Assembly: GCA_964424455.1 (NCBI GenBank)
Contig: CAYRJA010000014.1
Coordinates: 1-43,273 of the forward strand
Reading direction: 5' to 3'
DNA length: 43,273 nt
From: CAYRJA01 sp964424455
GTDB taxonomy: Bacteria > Bacteroidota > Bacteroidia > Chitinophagales > UBA10324
The notes beneath the pieces are model-generated. The model worked only from the letters and a program-made list of their open reading frames with translations, did not search any database and was not told the origin of the DNA. The number at the start of each line of letters is the position of its first letter. Within the stretch, counting starts at the first letter, position 1. Positions 26,111-34,356 of this stretch are shown in pieces. The position numbers were made by a program, and so were the translations under genes.

Positions 26111-26837
26111 AATTTCAGCAGTTTCATATCTCAATACCAAACCTTTTCTCTACGGAATTGAGCATCATCCGGTAAAGGAACAGATAGAATTATCATTGGA
26201 TACTCCTGCGGAAGTGGCAGCTAAGTTAATTAGTAAAGAAGTGCAGATTGGATTGGTTCCGGTTGCTGTATTACCCTTAATTCCTTCCTACAATATTATA
26301 GGTGATTACTGTATCGGCTGTGTTGGAGAGGTTTATTCGGTTTGTATTTATTCGCAAGTTCCTATTCATGAAGTTACACATGTGTTACTCGACTATCAGT
26401 CGAGAACATCTGTAGAGCTTGCTAAAATTCTGCTAAGAGAATTCTGGAAGGTTTCACCTCAGTTTATTCCTGCATATCCCGGTTTTGAGGAGAAAATAGA
26501 TGGAACAACTGCCGGTGTAATTATTGGCGACAGAAACTTTTTAGTGAAAGAAAAGTTTACTTATTGCTACGATATGGGAGAAGCATGGCAATCACTCACC
26601 GGTTTGCCATTTGCATTTGCAGTATGGGCAAGCAACTGTGAATTATCCTTTGAGTTTATCTCCTCATTTAATGAAGCGCTGCATTATGGTATCGAACATA
26701 TTGAAGAAGTTGCTGCAAAATTCCGGGATACTTATTCTACTAATGTAAAAGATTATCTGACTGACAAAATCAGCTATCCATTGGATGATTCAAAGAGGAA
26801 AGCGCTGAATCTGTTTTTAGAAAAAATAAAATCGTGA
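26097..26837 (+). CDS. mqnA: Chorismate dehydratase, menaquinone synthesis
   Basis: Converts chorismate to 3-(1-carboxyvinyloxy)benzoate, the first step of the futalosine route. The protein has 246 residues of the periplasmic-binding-protein-like MqnA/MqnD fold. It begins with ISAVSYLNTKPFLYGIE, and shows LGLVPVAVLP-like QIGLVPVAVLPLIP, VLLDYQSRTSVELAKILL, AGVIIGDR, and YDMGEAWQSLTGLPFAFAVW. These mark MqnA rather than MqnD. It overlaps the histidine phosphatase gene by 14 bp and is translated from it by coupling. Confidence 0.93.
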   Translation: MGQIKISAVSYLNTKPFLYGIEHHPVKEQIELSLDTPAEVAAKLISKEVQIGLVPVAVLPLIPSYNIIGDYCIGCVGEVYSVCIYSQVPIHEVTHVLLDYQSRTSVELAKILLREFWKVSPQFIPAYPGFEEKIDGTTAGVIIGDRNFLVKEKFTYCYDMGEAWQSLTGLPFAFAVWASNCELSFEFISSFNEALHYGIEHIEEVAAKFRDTYSTNVKDYLTDKISYPLDDSKRKALNLFLEKIKS

Positions 26838-26873
26838 ATATTCAGTTATATTCGCAAATGAAAACCAACTCAA

Positions 26874-27605
26874 ATGAAAATAAACCTGACTGCCATAATT
26901 GTAGCGCTGATTGCTGTTGTGGGTGTTGTTATTCTCAGCAATGCATACAAGTATAAATACAAGGCAAATGAATCCATTACTGTAACAGGATTAGCTGAGA
27001 AAGATTTTTCCAGCGATGAAATAGTCTGGAGTGGAGATTATGTACGGAAAAGCATGGAGCTGAAATCAGCGTACGCTTCTATTAAATCGGATGAAAACCA
27101 AATCAGAAAATATCTGCAAGAGAAGGGTGTAAAGGAGGAAGAAATAGTTTTTTCATCCGTTAGTATCAATAAAGAATACGATACAAAGTATGATGCAAAC
27201 GGAAGAATGACAGGAAGCATTTTTACCGGTTACTCTTTGATGCAGACTGTTACAGTTGACTCAAAAGAAATAGATAAGGTAGAAAAAATTTCAAGACAAG
27301 TTACTGAACTGATTGAAAACGGAATTGAGTTTAACTCCCGCGAGCCGTATTATTACTACTCCCGGCTGTCAGAGATAAAGCTGGATTTGTTGAAGAAAGC
27401 GGCTTCCGATGCGAAATTGCGGGCAGAAATCATCGCTGACAATTCCGGCAGTTCACTTGGTGTTATCCGAAAGAGTAGCATGGGTGTGTTTCAAATCACC
27501 GGACTAAATTCAAATGAAGACTACAGCTACGGCGGTACATTCAACACTACTTCACGAAATAAAACCGCTTCAATTACTGTGCGGGCAGAATATGCAATTA
27601 AGTAA
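26874..27605 (+). CDS. SIMPL domain-containing protein
   Basis: A 243-residue protein with one N-terminal membrane helix (IIVALIAVVGVVILSNAY) and a periplasmic SIMPL domain. Family marks are ITVTGLAEKDFSSDEIVW, LQEKGVKEEEIVFSSVSI, GYSLMQTVTVDS and AASDAKLRAEIIADNSG. The biochemical role of SIMPL proteins is poorly known; some bind the outer membrane or take part in stress response. Possible promoter: TATATTCG at 26847-26854. Its end is 13 bp from the convergent carboxylase gene. Confidence 0.85.
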   Translation: MKINLTAIIVALIAVVGVVILSNAYKYKYKANESITVTGLAEKDFSSDEIVWSGDYVRKSMELKSAYASIKSDENQIRKYLQEKGVKEEEIVFSSVSINKEYDTKYDANGRMTGSIFTGYSLMQTVTVDSKEIDKVEKISRQVTELIENGIEFNSREPYYYYSRLSEIKLDLLKKAASDAKLRAEIIADNSGSSLGVIRKSSMGVFQITGLNSNEDYSYGGTFNTTSRNKTASITVRAEYAIK

Positions 27606-27618
27606 TTTGAAAACTATC

Positions 27619-29250
27619 TCAGGTCTGTATTACTCCCGGATTAAATGGTCGTGTAATCGGCGAGTGATTGGCTGCTTCAATAGTCATTGAAATAACATTC
27701 CGTGTTTCGAGCGGATCAATGATTGCATCAACCCACAGACGGGCTGCTGCATAATAAGGAGTAGTTTGCTTCTCATATCGCTGTGTGATTTCATCCAGCA
27801 ACTTCTTTTCTTCTTCGGGAGATATTTCTTTGCCTTTAGATTTTATGGCTGAAACTTGTATCTGTAACAGTGTTTTTGCTGCCTGCGAGCCACCCATTAC
27901 TGCAATTTTTGCTGTAGGCCATCCCACTATCACTCGTGGGTCGTAAGCCTTGCCGCACATCGCATAATTTCCAGCTCCATAAGAATTGCCTACGATAACC
28001 GTAATCTTAGGAACTACAGAGTTAGCAACTGCATTCACCATTTTGGCACCGTCTTTTATAATTCCTCCGTGTTCTGATTTACTGCCCACCATAAACCCTG
28101 TTACATCTTGTAGAAACACCAGGGGGATTTTTTTCTGATTGCAGTTTAGAATAAACCGGGTTGCTTTGTCTGCAGAATCCGAGTAAATCACTCCGCCAAA
28201 CTGCATTTCTCCTTTCTTGCTTTTTACTACTTTCCTTTGATTTGCAACTATACCAACACTCCAGCCATCCACTCGTGCATAGCAGCAGATAATAGATTTG
28301 CCATAGCCTTCCTTGTATTCATCAAACTCTGAATTGTCCACCATCCGCTCAATGACTTCATACATATCGTACGGCTTTGAAATTTCTTCAGGAATAATTC
28401 CGTACAATTCGTTCTCATCTTTTTTAGGTGCAACCGGTTTAACACGATTGAATCCTGCCTTTTCAGAATCACCGATTTTATCTACAATACGACGGATTCT
28501 GTCCAGGCAATCTTTATCATCCTTACACTTGTAATCTGTAACACCTGATATTTCACTTTGTGTAGTGGCTCCGCCTAATGTCTCCTGATCAACCACTTCT
28601 CCTATTGCTGCTTTTACCAAAAAGGGACCTGCTAAAAATATGGAACCGGTTTTGTCAACAATCATTGCTTCATCACTCATTATAGGCAGATAAGCGCCAC
28701 CGGCTACACAACTTCCCATGATGGCGGCAATCTGAACAATACCTTGCGAACTCATCACCGCATTGTTGCGGAATATTCTGCCGAAATGTTCTTTGTCAGG
28801 GAAAATTTCATCCTGCATAGGAAGATAAACGCCGGCACTGTCCACTAAATAAATGATAGGCAAACGGTTTTCCATTGCAATTTCCTGTGCGCGTATATTT
28901 TTTTTGCCTGTGATAGGAAACCATGCTCCTGCTTTTACGGTAGCATCATTTGCTACAACGACACATTGTCTTCCACTCACATAACCGATAACAACGATTA
29001 CTCCACCTGCAGGACAACCTCCCTGATCTTCATACATTTCATAACCGGCAAGCGCGCCGACCTCAAGAACAGGTTTATCCTTGTCAAGCAAATATTCTAT
29101 CCGCTCACGTGCACTGAGTTTTCCTTTTTCATGCTGTTTGTCAATTGATTTTTTACCTCCGCCAAGTTTTACCTTGCCAAGTGTTTCATTAAGTTTTGAA
29201 AGAAGCAACTTGTTTACATCTTCATTCTTGTTAAACTGAATATCCATCAT
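27619..29250 (-). CDS. Acyl-CoA carboxylase carboxyltransferase (beta) subunit, methylcrotonyl-CoA type
   Basis: Moves the carboxyl group from carboxybiotin to an acyl-CoA. The protein has 543 residues with two crotonase-fold halves. It shows GCPAGGVIVVIGYVSGR, the acyl-CoA site VDSAGVYLPMQDEIFPDKEHFGRIF, GSCVAGGAYLPIMSDE, and the C-terminal NSYGAGNYAMCGKAYDPR. The VDSAGVYLPxQ and IFPDxxHFGR pattern favours methylcrotonyl-CoA carboxylase (leucine breakdown) over propionyl-CoA carboxylase. The biotin subunit gene is not in the window. Met1 or Met2 could be the start. It lies downstream of the Rrf2 operon, after an inverted repeat. Confidence 0.92.
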   Translation of the reverse strand: MMDIQFNKNEDVNKLLLSKLNETLGKVKLGGGKKSIDKQHEKGKLSARERIEYLLDKDKPVLEVGALAGYEMYEDQGGCPAGGVIVVIGYVSGRQCVVVANDATVKAGAWFPITGKKNIRAQEIAMENRLPIIYLVDSAGVYLPMQDEIFPDKEHFGRIFRNNAVMSSQGIVQIAAIMGSCVAGGAYLPIMSDEAMIVDKTGSIFLAGPFLVKAAIGEVVDQETLGGATTQSEISGVTDYKCKDDKDCLDRIRRIVDKIGDSEKAGFNRVKPVAPKKDENELYGIIPEEISKPYDMYEVIERMVDNSEFDEYKEGYGKSIICCYARVDGWSVGIVANQRKVVKSKKGEMQFGGVIYSDSADKATRFILNCNQKKIPLVFLQDVTGFMVGSKSEHGGIIKDGAKMVNAVANSVVPKITVIVGNSYGAGNYAMCGKAYDPRVIVGWPTAKIAVMGGSQAAKTLLQIQVSAIKSKGKEISPEEEKKLLDEITQRYEKQTTPYYAAARLWVDAIIDPLETRNVISMTIEAANHSPITRPFNPGVIQT

Positions 29251-29335
29251 GAGATTTTAATGTGGCGAAAATAAGGGTTAGAAAAAGAAGATTCATTCTG
29301 AGTTTACAGATAGTCTTAAACTTTGTATAAAACTA

Positions 29336-29399
29336 AACAGTTCGGATAGTTTATTTACTTCAATTCCTTACTATTACAATATAAACCAACTATCCTGTT
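29336..29399 (-). terminator. Inverted repeat at the end of the Rrf2 operon, possible terminator or operator
   Basis: Arms 29336-29354 (AACAG-TTC-GGATAGTT-TAT) and 29381-29399 (ATAAACCAACTATCCTGTT) pair with one 3-base and one 2-base interruption, around a 26-bp AT-rich centre. The right arm covers the TAG stop of the Rrf2 gene. On the minus strand a T-rich run follows the stem (TAGTTTTATAC), which would suit transcript termination. It also lies upstream of the carboxylase gene, so an operator is possible. Confidence 0.45.
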
Positions 29400-29821
29400 A
29401 AATGAGCCAACCCATGTGTAACAGGTTCACGAAGTTCTTTTACCTTTTTTTCTTTATACAATTTTTCAATCAGATCGCGAGCTATTTTATATTCGTAATG
29501 AATAGGGCAGGGGTGTGTTTCTGAACATTTATTCAATCCTAAACCACACTCTTTAAAAATATCTTTACCTTCAATAACTTCTACAATATTATATATCGGT
29601 TGATTTTGCTGTGCTTCTGTAATATAGAAACCTCCTGCAGGACCTTTCAAGCTGTTTATCAATCCTTGTCGTGCTAATGCCTGCAATATTTTTCCGACGG
29701 TATGCTCACTCGCATTGATGTGCTTTGCAATATCTTTCATGCCTGCCTTCTTACCGGCAGCGCTCTTACACGAAAGATAAATGACTGCTTTAATAGCAGT
29801 TTTACAAGTATGACTTAGCAT
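29390..29821 (-). CDS. Rrf2-family transcriptional regulator with three Cys (NsrR/IscR-like)
   Basis: A 143-residue winged-helix regulator. The helix-turn-helix covers residues about 26-50 (MKDIAKHINASEHTVGKILQALARQGLI), with the wing SLKGPAGGFYI. Three cysteines, Cys92, Cys99 and Cys105, match the Fe-S ligand set of IscR/NsrR. NsrR senses nitric oxide and IscR senses Fe-S status; the neighbouring RIC, DUF2249 and NnrS-like genes favour a nitric-oxide or oxygen role (inference). It is the last gene of the minus-strand operon, 4 bp after the Fe-S factor gene, so it may regulate its own operon. Confidence 0.9.
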   Translation of the reverse strand: MLSHTCKTAIKAVIYLSCKSAAGKKAGMKDIAKHINASEHTVGKILQALARQGLINSLKGPAGGFYITEAQQNQPIYNIVEVIEGKDIFKECGLGLNKCSETHPCPIHYEYKIARDLIEKLYKEKKVKELREPVTHGLAHLTG

Positions 29822-29825
29822 AATC

Positions 29826-30152
29826 TTAGAAGTATCCTAAAAACTTTTTCCCCTCTTCTGAAATCATCGCCTGACTCCAAGGTGGTTCAAATGTCATATT
29901 GACATTTACAGTCCATTCGGGAAAGGATCTCATTAACGATTGTGTTACATTACTCTGAATGCTGTCACCCATAGGACAAAACTGAGTAGTAAGAGTCATC
30001 ATCATGTCTAAAATCTTGTCTGCCTCGTTAAACTCTATCTTGTAAATCAATCCGAGATCAACCACATTCAGTCCGATTTCAGGGTCATCTACGTTGTACA
30101 GATCTACTAATGCCAAATCACATTTAGCATTGTCGTTAGTGATAATGTTCAT
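29826..30152 (-). CDS. MIP18/DUF59-family Fe-S cluster assembly factor (SufT/PaaD-like)
   Basis: A 108-residue cytosolic protein. It shows the DUF59 core (VDDPEIGLNVVDLGLIYKIEF), the conserved Cys in MTLTTQFCPMGDSI and the end FEPPWSQAMISEEGKKFLG. Family members help load or carry Fe-S clusters. Its ATG overlaps the stop of the membrane protein gene by 4 bp and the regulator follows after 4 bp, so all are read as one message. In this place it probably repairs clusters damaged by nitric oxide or supplies a cluster to the regulator. Confidence 0.9.
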   Translation of the reverse strand: MNIITNDNAKCDLALVDLYNVDDPEIGLNVVDLGLIYKIEFNEADKILDMMMTLTTQFCPMGDSIQSNVTQSLMRSFPEWTVNVNMTFEPPWSQAMISEEGKKFLGYF

Positions 30153-31435
30153 TGTTTCTTAGGTTTATGAAGTAAAGTAATTCCGGTATTGCTTACATAC
30201 AATACGGCTGTTACAAGCAATGCAACGGCTCCTGCTTTCAGTATGTAATCATTTGTTAAAATAATTCCGATTATGAAAAGAATAAATCCTACCAGATAAG
30301 CATAAGACATACTCCTGAATATCTTATCACTGAATAATTCTTTAGGTGCGGGTGTTTTTCCTGAGTACGCTTTCTTATGATACACTTTGTTCCAAACAAT
30401 AAAGGGCAAAGTCTTGTAAGTCATTCCAAAAATGATTGCAGTAATCCATCCGAAAAGAATACAAAAGCCATAGAGTAAAACTAAATTAATATGGTCGTTG
30501 GAAGGCAATAAAAACAGTACAACTATTATCACAACAATCGGCAGCAGCATTTGTCCGACAGACAGCAGCGACATTTTCATTTGTTCATCAACTGCTTTAC
30601 GAATACGCACCTTGTATGCTTTGAAACAATAATACCCGAACAGCACACTGCCTGCTAATACTGAAAGAACTGACAGGTAAAAATAATTTTCATTAAGTCC
30701 TGCTACCTTAAAAATTATAAAACTGATAAGCCCTATGTTGATGAGTACAAAAATCAACAGCAACAATTTATTGTTATTGTATTTTGAAATTAAAAACATT
30801 GGAATCAACCGGGAACCTACGCCGATAACCAGCAGCAAAAACCATCCAACCAATCCCATGTGAGCATGAATAGATAAATACTCAACTGAGTTTTTGGGTA
30901 AAAGAATAGTAGTGAAATTAAAGACTAACAGTAATCCGAAAAAAGTTGTTGAGAAAAGCCATAACGAAGCTCCCGCAACAAACCATGCATGTATATTTTG
31001 GCTTTTGGTTTCATATATACTACTGAACACATTGATGAGATAACAGATTACTCCTAAATTAACAAGAACAGCTCCTGTCTGTAACACCCATCCCGTATGA
31101 AAAACATAGAAACCATAAACTAAGAATGGAATACCGGTAGCCGCAAAATAGAAAGTAAGGTAGGCAAGAGTGTTACTGTCTAACTTCCCTTCAATAATGA
31201 CCGGCAGCAGTTGATGAGAAGCGCCGAAAATTATCATTGTTCCCCAACCCATAGCCATAGTATGTACAATAGCTAAAGTATGCGGACTGAAATAATGCTG
31301 GCTGAGAATACTTGTATTAAACAGTAACAGTACTGTTGCTACAAGAAATGAAAAAGCAGCATAAGCATAAAAGGGCAGTACAACCTTATAAGAAGTAGTT
31401 TGTTGTAATCCTGCAAAGGGAGATGGTGCAAACAT
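30149..31435 (-). CDS. Twelve-helix membrane protein, haem-copper oxidase/NnrS-like
   Basis: A 428-residue protein with about 12 membrane helices. Two His-containing helices look like haem-ligand segments of haem-copper oxidase subunit I or NnrS: SPHTLAIVHTMAMGWGTMIIF (His52, His58, with His74 after) and SIHAHMGLVGWFLLLVIGVGSRLIPMF (His190, His192). The HH pair and the other residues of the oxidase CuB site are absent, so this is not a working terminal oxidase. By context a role in nitric-oxide tolerance like NnrS is likely; direct proof is lacking. It lies 6 bp downstream of the DUF2249 gene and is coupled to the MIP18 gene by a 4-bp overlap. Confidence 0.75.
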   Translation of the reverse strand: MFAPSPFAGLQQTTSYKVVLPFYAYAAFSFLVATVLLLFNTSILSQHYFSPHTLAIVHTMAMGWGTMIIFGASHQLLPVIIEGKLDSNTLAYLTFYFAATGIPFLVYGFYVFHTGWVLQTGAVLVNLGVICYLINVFSSIYETKSQNIHAWFVAGASLWLFSTTFFGLLLVFNFTTILLPKNSVEYLSIHAHMGLVGWFLLLVIGVGSRLIPMFLISKYNNNKLLLLIFVLINIGLISFIIFKVAGLNENYFYLSVLSVLAGSVLFGYYCFKAYKVRIRKAVDEQMKMSLLSVGQMLLPIVVIIVVLFLLPSNDHINLVLLYGFCILFGWITAIIFGMTYKTLPFIVWNKVYHKKAYSGKTPAPKELFSDKIFRSMSYAYLVGFILFIIGIILTNDYILKAGAVALLVTAVLYVSNTGITLLHKPKKQ

Positions 31436-31441
31436 TTGTGC

Positions 31442-32260
31442 CTATTCGCTTTTGAAAATCAGTAAATACACTTCTCCTTCTTTCACTTCCTTTATGCGAT
31501 AATCAAACTCCCGTTCTTTTAGTTCAGTAAGCAGAAACACAGGAATGCGTTTATGGTGTACATACAATGCCTTTTCGTGTGGCAATGTTTCTAATGCTTC
31601 AAGAATAGTCATCATCGGCATTGGCATTTCCAAATGGCGCACATCTACTTCTTGCATTTTACCTTCGTACTTGTTCAGTATTCTATCCCAATCATCGGAA
31701 GTTGTTGTATCTGCTTCCAATTGAATATTTGCTTTGCCGTCTGCTTTGTAGAAATAAGTTTCTACCAAGTCTGCATTTATATTGTTTACATGTGCCTGAA
31801 ATCCTTGCTTCTCCAGCAATTTAATTAGTGGAACAGGTTCAAATGTGTTTATGATTTCCAAAACCTGACCTTGCTGCAATTCTTTCACTTTCTGCTGAAT
31901 AAATCTTAGCGGGTCGTTTCCTTCAGCTAACATGGTGCGCACATCAAACTTTACAATTTGATCCGGCTTAATATTTTTCAGAAAGTCGGGCATCGGTTTG
32001 TTTTCAGAAACTTCTTCTTTAACCGGAGTTGCACTTTTGCTTACTTCAAATCCAAGCGGTTGAAGCGCTTTGAAAAAATCATCAGGCGTGCAACCGCCAA
32101 TTTTTGAAGCCATTGCAATACTGGTTCTTCCTGCCATCAGTTTGCGCAATATCGGATTGCGCAACTTTTTAAAATCAGAGCTTATAGCTACGATTGCTTC
32201 TAGCGCTTCAGGGTTATGCTTCAGAAGAGCAGCTATCTTGGTTTGTTCGTTGATTTGCAT
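31442..32260 (-). CDS. DUF1858/DUF2249 multidomain protein
   Basis: A 272-residue cytosolic protein in three parts. Residues 1-70 form a DUF1858-like helical domain (KIAALLKHNPEALEAI, IGGCTPDDFFKAL). Residues about 98-165 are a DUF2249/TusA-like domain (KFDVRTMLAEGNDPLRFIQQKV, VLEIINTFEPVPLIKLLEKQGF). Residues about 198-272 are a second one (VDVRHLEMPMPMMTILEAL, ALYVHHKRIPVFLLTELKE). Such proteins are common beside RIC and denitrification genes; the function is unknown. It is the first gene of the four-gene minus-strand operon. A TGTTACA lies 15 bp upstream of its start. Confidence 0.85.
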   Translation of the reverse strand: MQINEQTKIAALLKHNPEALEAIVAISSDFKKLRNPILRKLMAGRTSIAMASKIGGCTPDDFFKALQPLGFEVSKSATPVKEEVSENKPMPDFLKNIKPDQIVKFDVRTMLAEGNDPLRFIQQKVKELQQGQVLEIINTFEPVPLIKLLEKQGFQAHVNNINADLVETYFYKADGKANIQLEADTTTSDDWDRILNKYEGKMQEVDVRHLEMPMPMMTILEALETLPHEKALYVHHKRIPVFLLTELKEREFDYRIKEVKEGEVYLLIFKSE

Positions 32261-32362
32261 TTAATATAGATTGGTGTTACAGTAGTATTTACTATATGAT
32301 ACAATATTCTCTTGTTGATTTGAGCAAGGAACTTTGCAGCCCGAAAGTAATCTTTCAGTCTG

Positions 32363-32641
32363 TTACTTTACAAATTCAATATTTGCTTCGGGCTCTAAAA
32401 TGATAGAAGCGCTGAAATCTTCCAGGATGTTCATCTTGTGTTGCTCCTGTGCTTTTATCAAAAGCGAGTCACCTTGTGACAGTACTACTTCTCTGTCTGA
32501 AAAACTAACCTTTCCTTTACCTTTTTTAGCAATCACATAAGCGTCAGAAGTTGCTTTATGCAGGGGCATGGATTCGCCAAAATTCAATGAAACATTCAAT
32601 ACTTTGAATCGCTCGTTGCGATAAGATTCTTTCATTTCCAT
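32363..32641 (-). CDS. Small cupin-domain protein
   Basis: A 92-residue single-domain cupin: FGESMPLHKATSDAYVIAKKGKG for the first motif and LSQGDSLLIKAQEQHKMNI for the second. Metal-ligand His residues are partly kept (MPLH and QEQHKM). It may bind a small ligand or metal and sense redox state; no reaction can be named. It lies 79 bp downstream of the RIC gene and 102 bp upstream of the DUF2249 gene, on the same strand. Confidence 0.83.
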   Translation of the reverse strand: MEMKESYRNERFKVLNVSLNFGESMPLHKATSDAYVIAKKGKGKVSFSDREVVLSQGDSLLIKAQEQHKMNILEDFSASIILEPEANIEFVK

Positions 32642-32720
32642 AACTAATGTGTTTTAATAATCTGAACTTAAAGTTTCCGGCTCTGCACTTTATGAATGCA
32701 GAACCGGAATTGAAATTTAT

Positions 32721-34196
32721 TTATGATAACGTTCTTTCTATCTCTATTGCTTTCGGGAACAGAATGTTGTTCTCTAAATGAATATGCGTATGCAAATCAT
32801 GCTCAAATTCATCGAGCATTTTGTACAATAATTTGTAGCTGGTGCAGGCATCTTCAGGTATAGCAAAGTTGTTGCTCAATCTGCGGATTTCATCAATATC
32901 ATCTCCCACACTCTGATGCTCTTTCTCATGTTTTGTAATGAAATCCTCAAAACTTCCTTTCTTTGAATATTGTGCTTTACCTTCTTTTGCCAGTACAATA
33001 TTTTTCACTAATGGGAAAAGATATTTCTCTTCAGATACCATGTGTTCACTCAGTTCATCTGTTGTTTTCTGAACAAGCTGATTGATAGTCAGCAGTTCAG
33101 GATGATGAGTGCCGTGTACCTGTGCAACTTTTGCAGCATAACCACGCAACTCAGGCGAGTACTTGCGAACATATTTGTGGTGCATGTTTACGATATAATC
33201 AGAAAGGAAATCCAGATTCCATTCATTAAAATTCATACTGTTGCTGGTTGCACTTTGTGTCTGCTGTTGCAATTCCTTTTCAACTATTGCAGCATCAATT
33301 CCTTTTTCTTTACAAATTTCACGAACTGTTTTCTTTCCTCCGCAGCAGAAATCAATACCATGCTTGTTAAATACTTCTGCTTTGCGGAAATCTTTTGCTA
33401 CAATTTCTCCTATGGTTTCTCCTGAATCTACTCCTTTTCTTGTTACACGAATATCCCACCACTGCGGACCTTGCTGTAAATATTCCCATGTAAACACATC
33501 ACCTTTCTCACTCTGCAACTGGTAATATACCGGCTTAGGATCGTGGTCGTTATGAATGACTAAACTCTCACCTTCCTTAAGAGAATCAAAAGTTTTGAAA
33601 ATAGTCGGGTGTTTCAGCTTAGGCTCTAATGAAGGAACATTGATAACAATGTCTTCTTTCTTAGCTGTACCATTGGTCGCTTGTTTGGCTTCTTGCTGTG
33701 GAGCGCCTTTGATGGTGATTCTTACATCCCACCACTGAGGACCTTCCTGTAAATATTCCCACGTAAAAATATCTCCATGCTCACTGCTCAAGTGATAATG
33801 TAATGGCTGAGGATCGTGATCGTTGTGAATGATTAAACTTTTGCCGGGAGTTAACTTTTCAAACTCTGAAAATATAGTAGAGTGTTTTATTCTTGGCTCA
33901 AGCGAAGGCACATTGATTACTGTTTCTCCGTTTTCAGAAGTATAAACTGAAGGTTGTGCTTTTCTTTTTGTAACACGAATGTCCCACCATTCAGGACCTT
34001 CCTGTAAATACTCCCAATCAAATACATCTCCTCGAATTTGCTGAAGCTGGTAGTAAACAGGCATTGGGTCATGGTTATTATGAATGACAAATGATTCTCC
34101 ATCTTTAATATGGTCAAAAACCTGAAAGATGGTTGTATGGCGTAATCTCGGTTCAATTTCCTGAACATTAATAACGACTTCTTGTGTTGTTTGCAT
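32721..34196 (-). CDS. Fe-S cluster repair di-iron protein (RIC/ScdA/YtfE) with three N-terminal DUF2249 domains
   Basis: A 491-residue cytosolic protein. Residues about 6-77, 88-160 and 177-250 are three close copies of a DUF2249-type domain; each begins with VINV and contains HNxHDPxPxxYxL and EYLQxGPxWWDxR. Next comes the ScdA_N domain (TIGEIVAKDFRKAEVFNKHGIDFCCGG, about 257-292). The end is a hemerythrin-like di-iron domain (HHKYVRKY, GTHHPELL, HMVSEEKYLFP, HEKEHQSVGDD, HTHIHLENNILFP). RIC proteins repair Fe-S clusters hurt by nitric oxide or peroxide. Usual RIC length is about 220-250, so the DUF2249 triplet doubles it. A strong promoter match lies at 34222-34252. Confidence 0.93.
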   Translation of the reverse strand: MQTTQEVVINVQEIEPRLRHTTIFQVFDHIKDGESFVIHNNHDPMPVYYQLQQIRGDVFDWEYLQEGPEWWDIRVTKRKAQPSVYTSENGETVINVPSLEPRIKHSTIFSEFEKLTPGKSLIIHNDHDPQPLHYHLSSEHGDIFTWEYLQEGPQWWDVRITIKGAPQQEAKQATNGTAKKEDIVINVPSLEPKLKHPTIFKTFDSLKEGESLVIHNDHDPKPVYYQLQSEKGDVFTWEYLQQGPQWWDIRVTRKGVDSGETIGEIVAKDFRKAEVFNKHGIDFCCGGKKTVREICKEKGIDAAIVEKELQQQTQSATSNSMNFNEWNLDFLSDYIVNMHHKYVRKYSPELRGYAAKVAQVHGTHHPELLTINQLVQKTTDELSEHMVSEEKYLFPLVKNIVLAKEGKAQYSKKGSFEDFITKHEKEHQSVGDDIDEIRRLSNNFAIPEDACTSYKLLYKMLDEFEHDLHTHIHLENNILFPKAIEIERTLS

Positions 34197-34221
34197 GAGT
34201 TTTAGTTTTAAAATTTTAGTG

Positions 34222-34252
34222 CAAAGATAATAAGCAAAATGAATAAAAGCAA
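34222..34252 (-). promoter_or_regulatory. Promoter of the RIC gene, exact Bacteroidota consensus
   Basis: On the minus strand TTG (34250-34252), 20 bp spacer, TATCTTTG (34222-34229). Both elements and the spacing match TTG-N17-23-TAnnTTTG. The -7 box lies 25 bp before the ATG. No FNR-type TTGAT-N4-ATCAA box was seen in the 160-bp gap. Confidence 0.65.
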
Positions 34253-34356
34253 TAAAGTACTTTTATACCATTAAATAAATTCTAATGCTAAAAGTTCGTT
34301 CTGATTAACATATAATAAAGTGAAGAGAATAAATACTTATTCCATAATGGCTATAG

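Noticed and set aside
30149..31435. Terminal oxidase or NO reductase subunit
   Set aside because: The CuB His pair is missing and no subunit II or cytochrome c partner is present.
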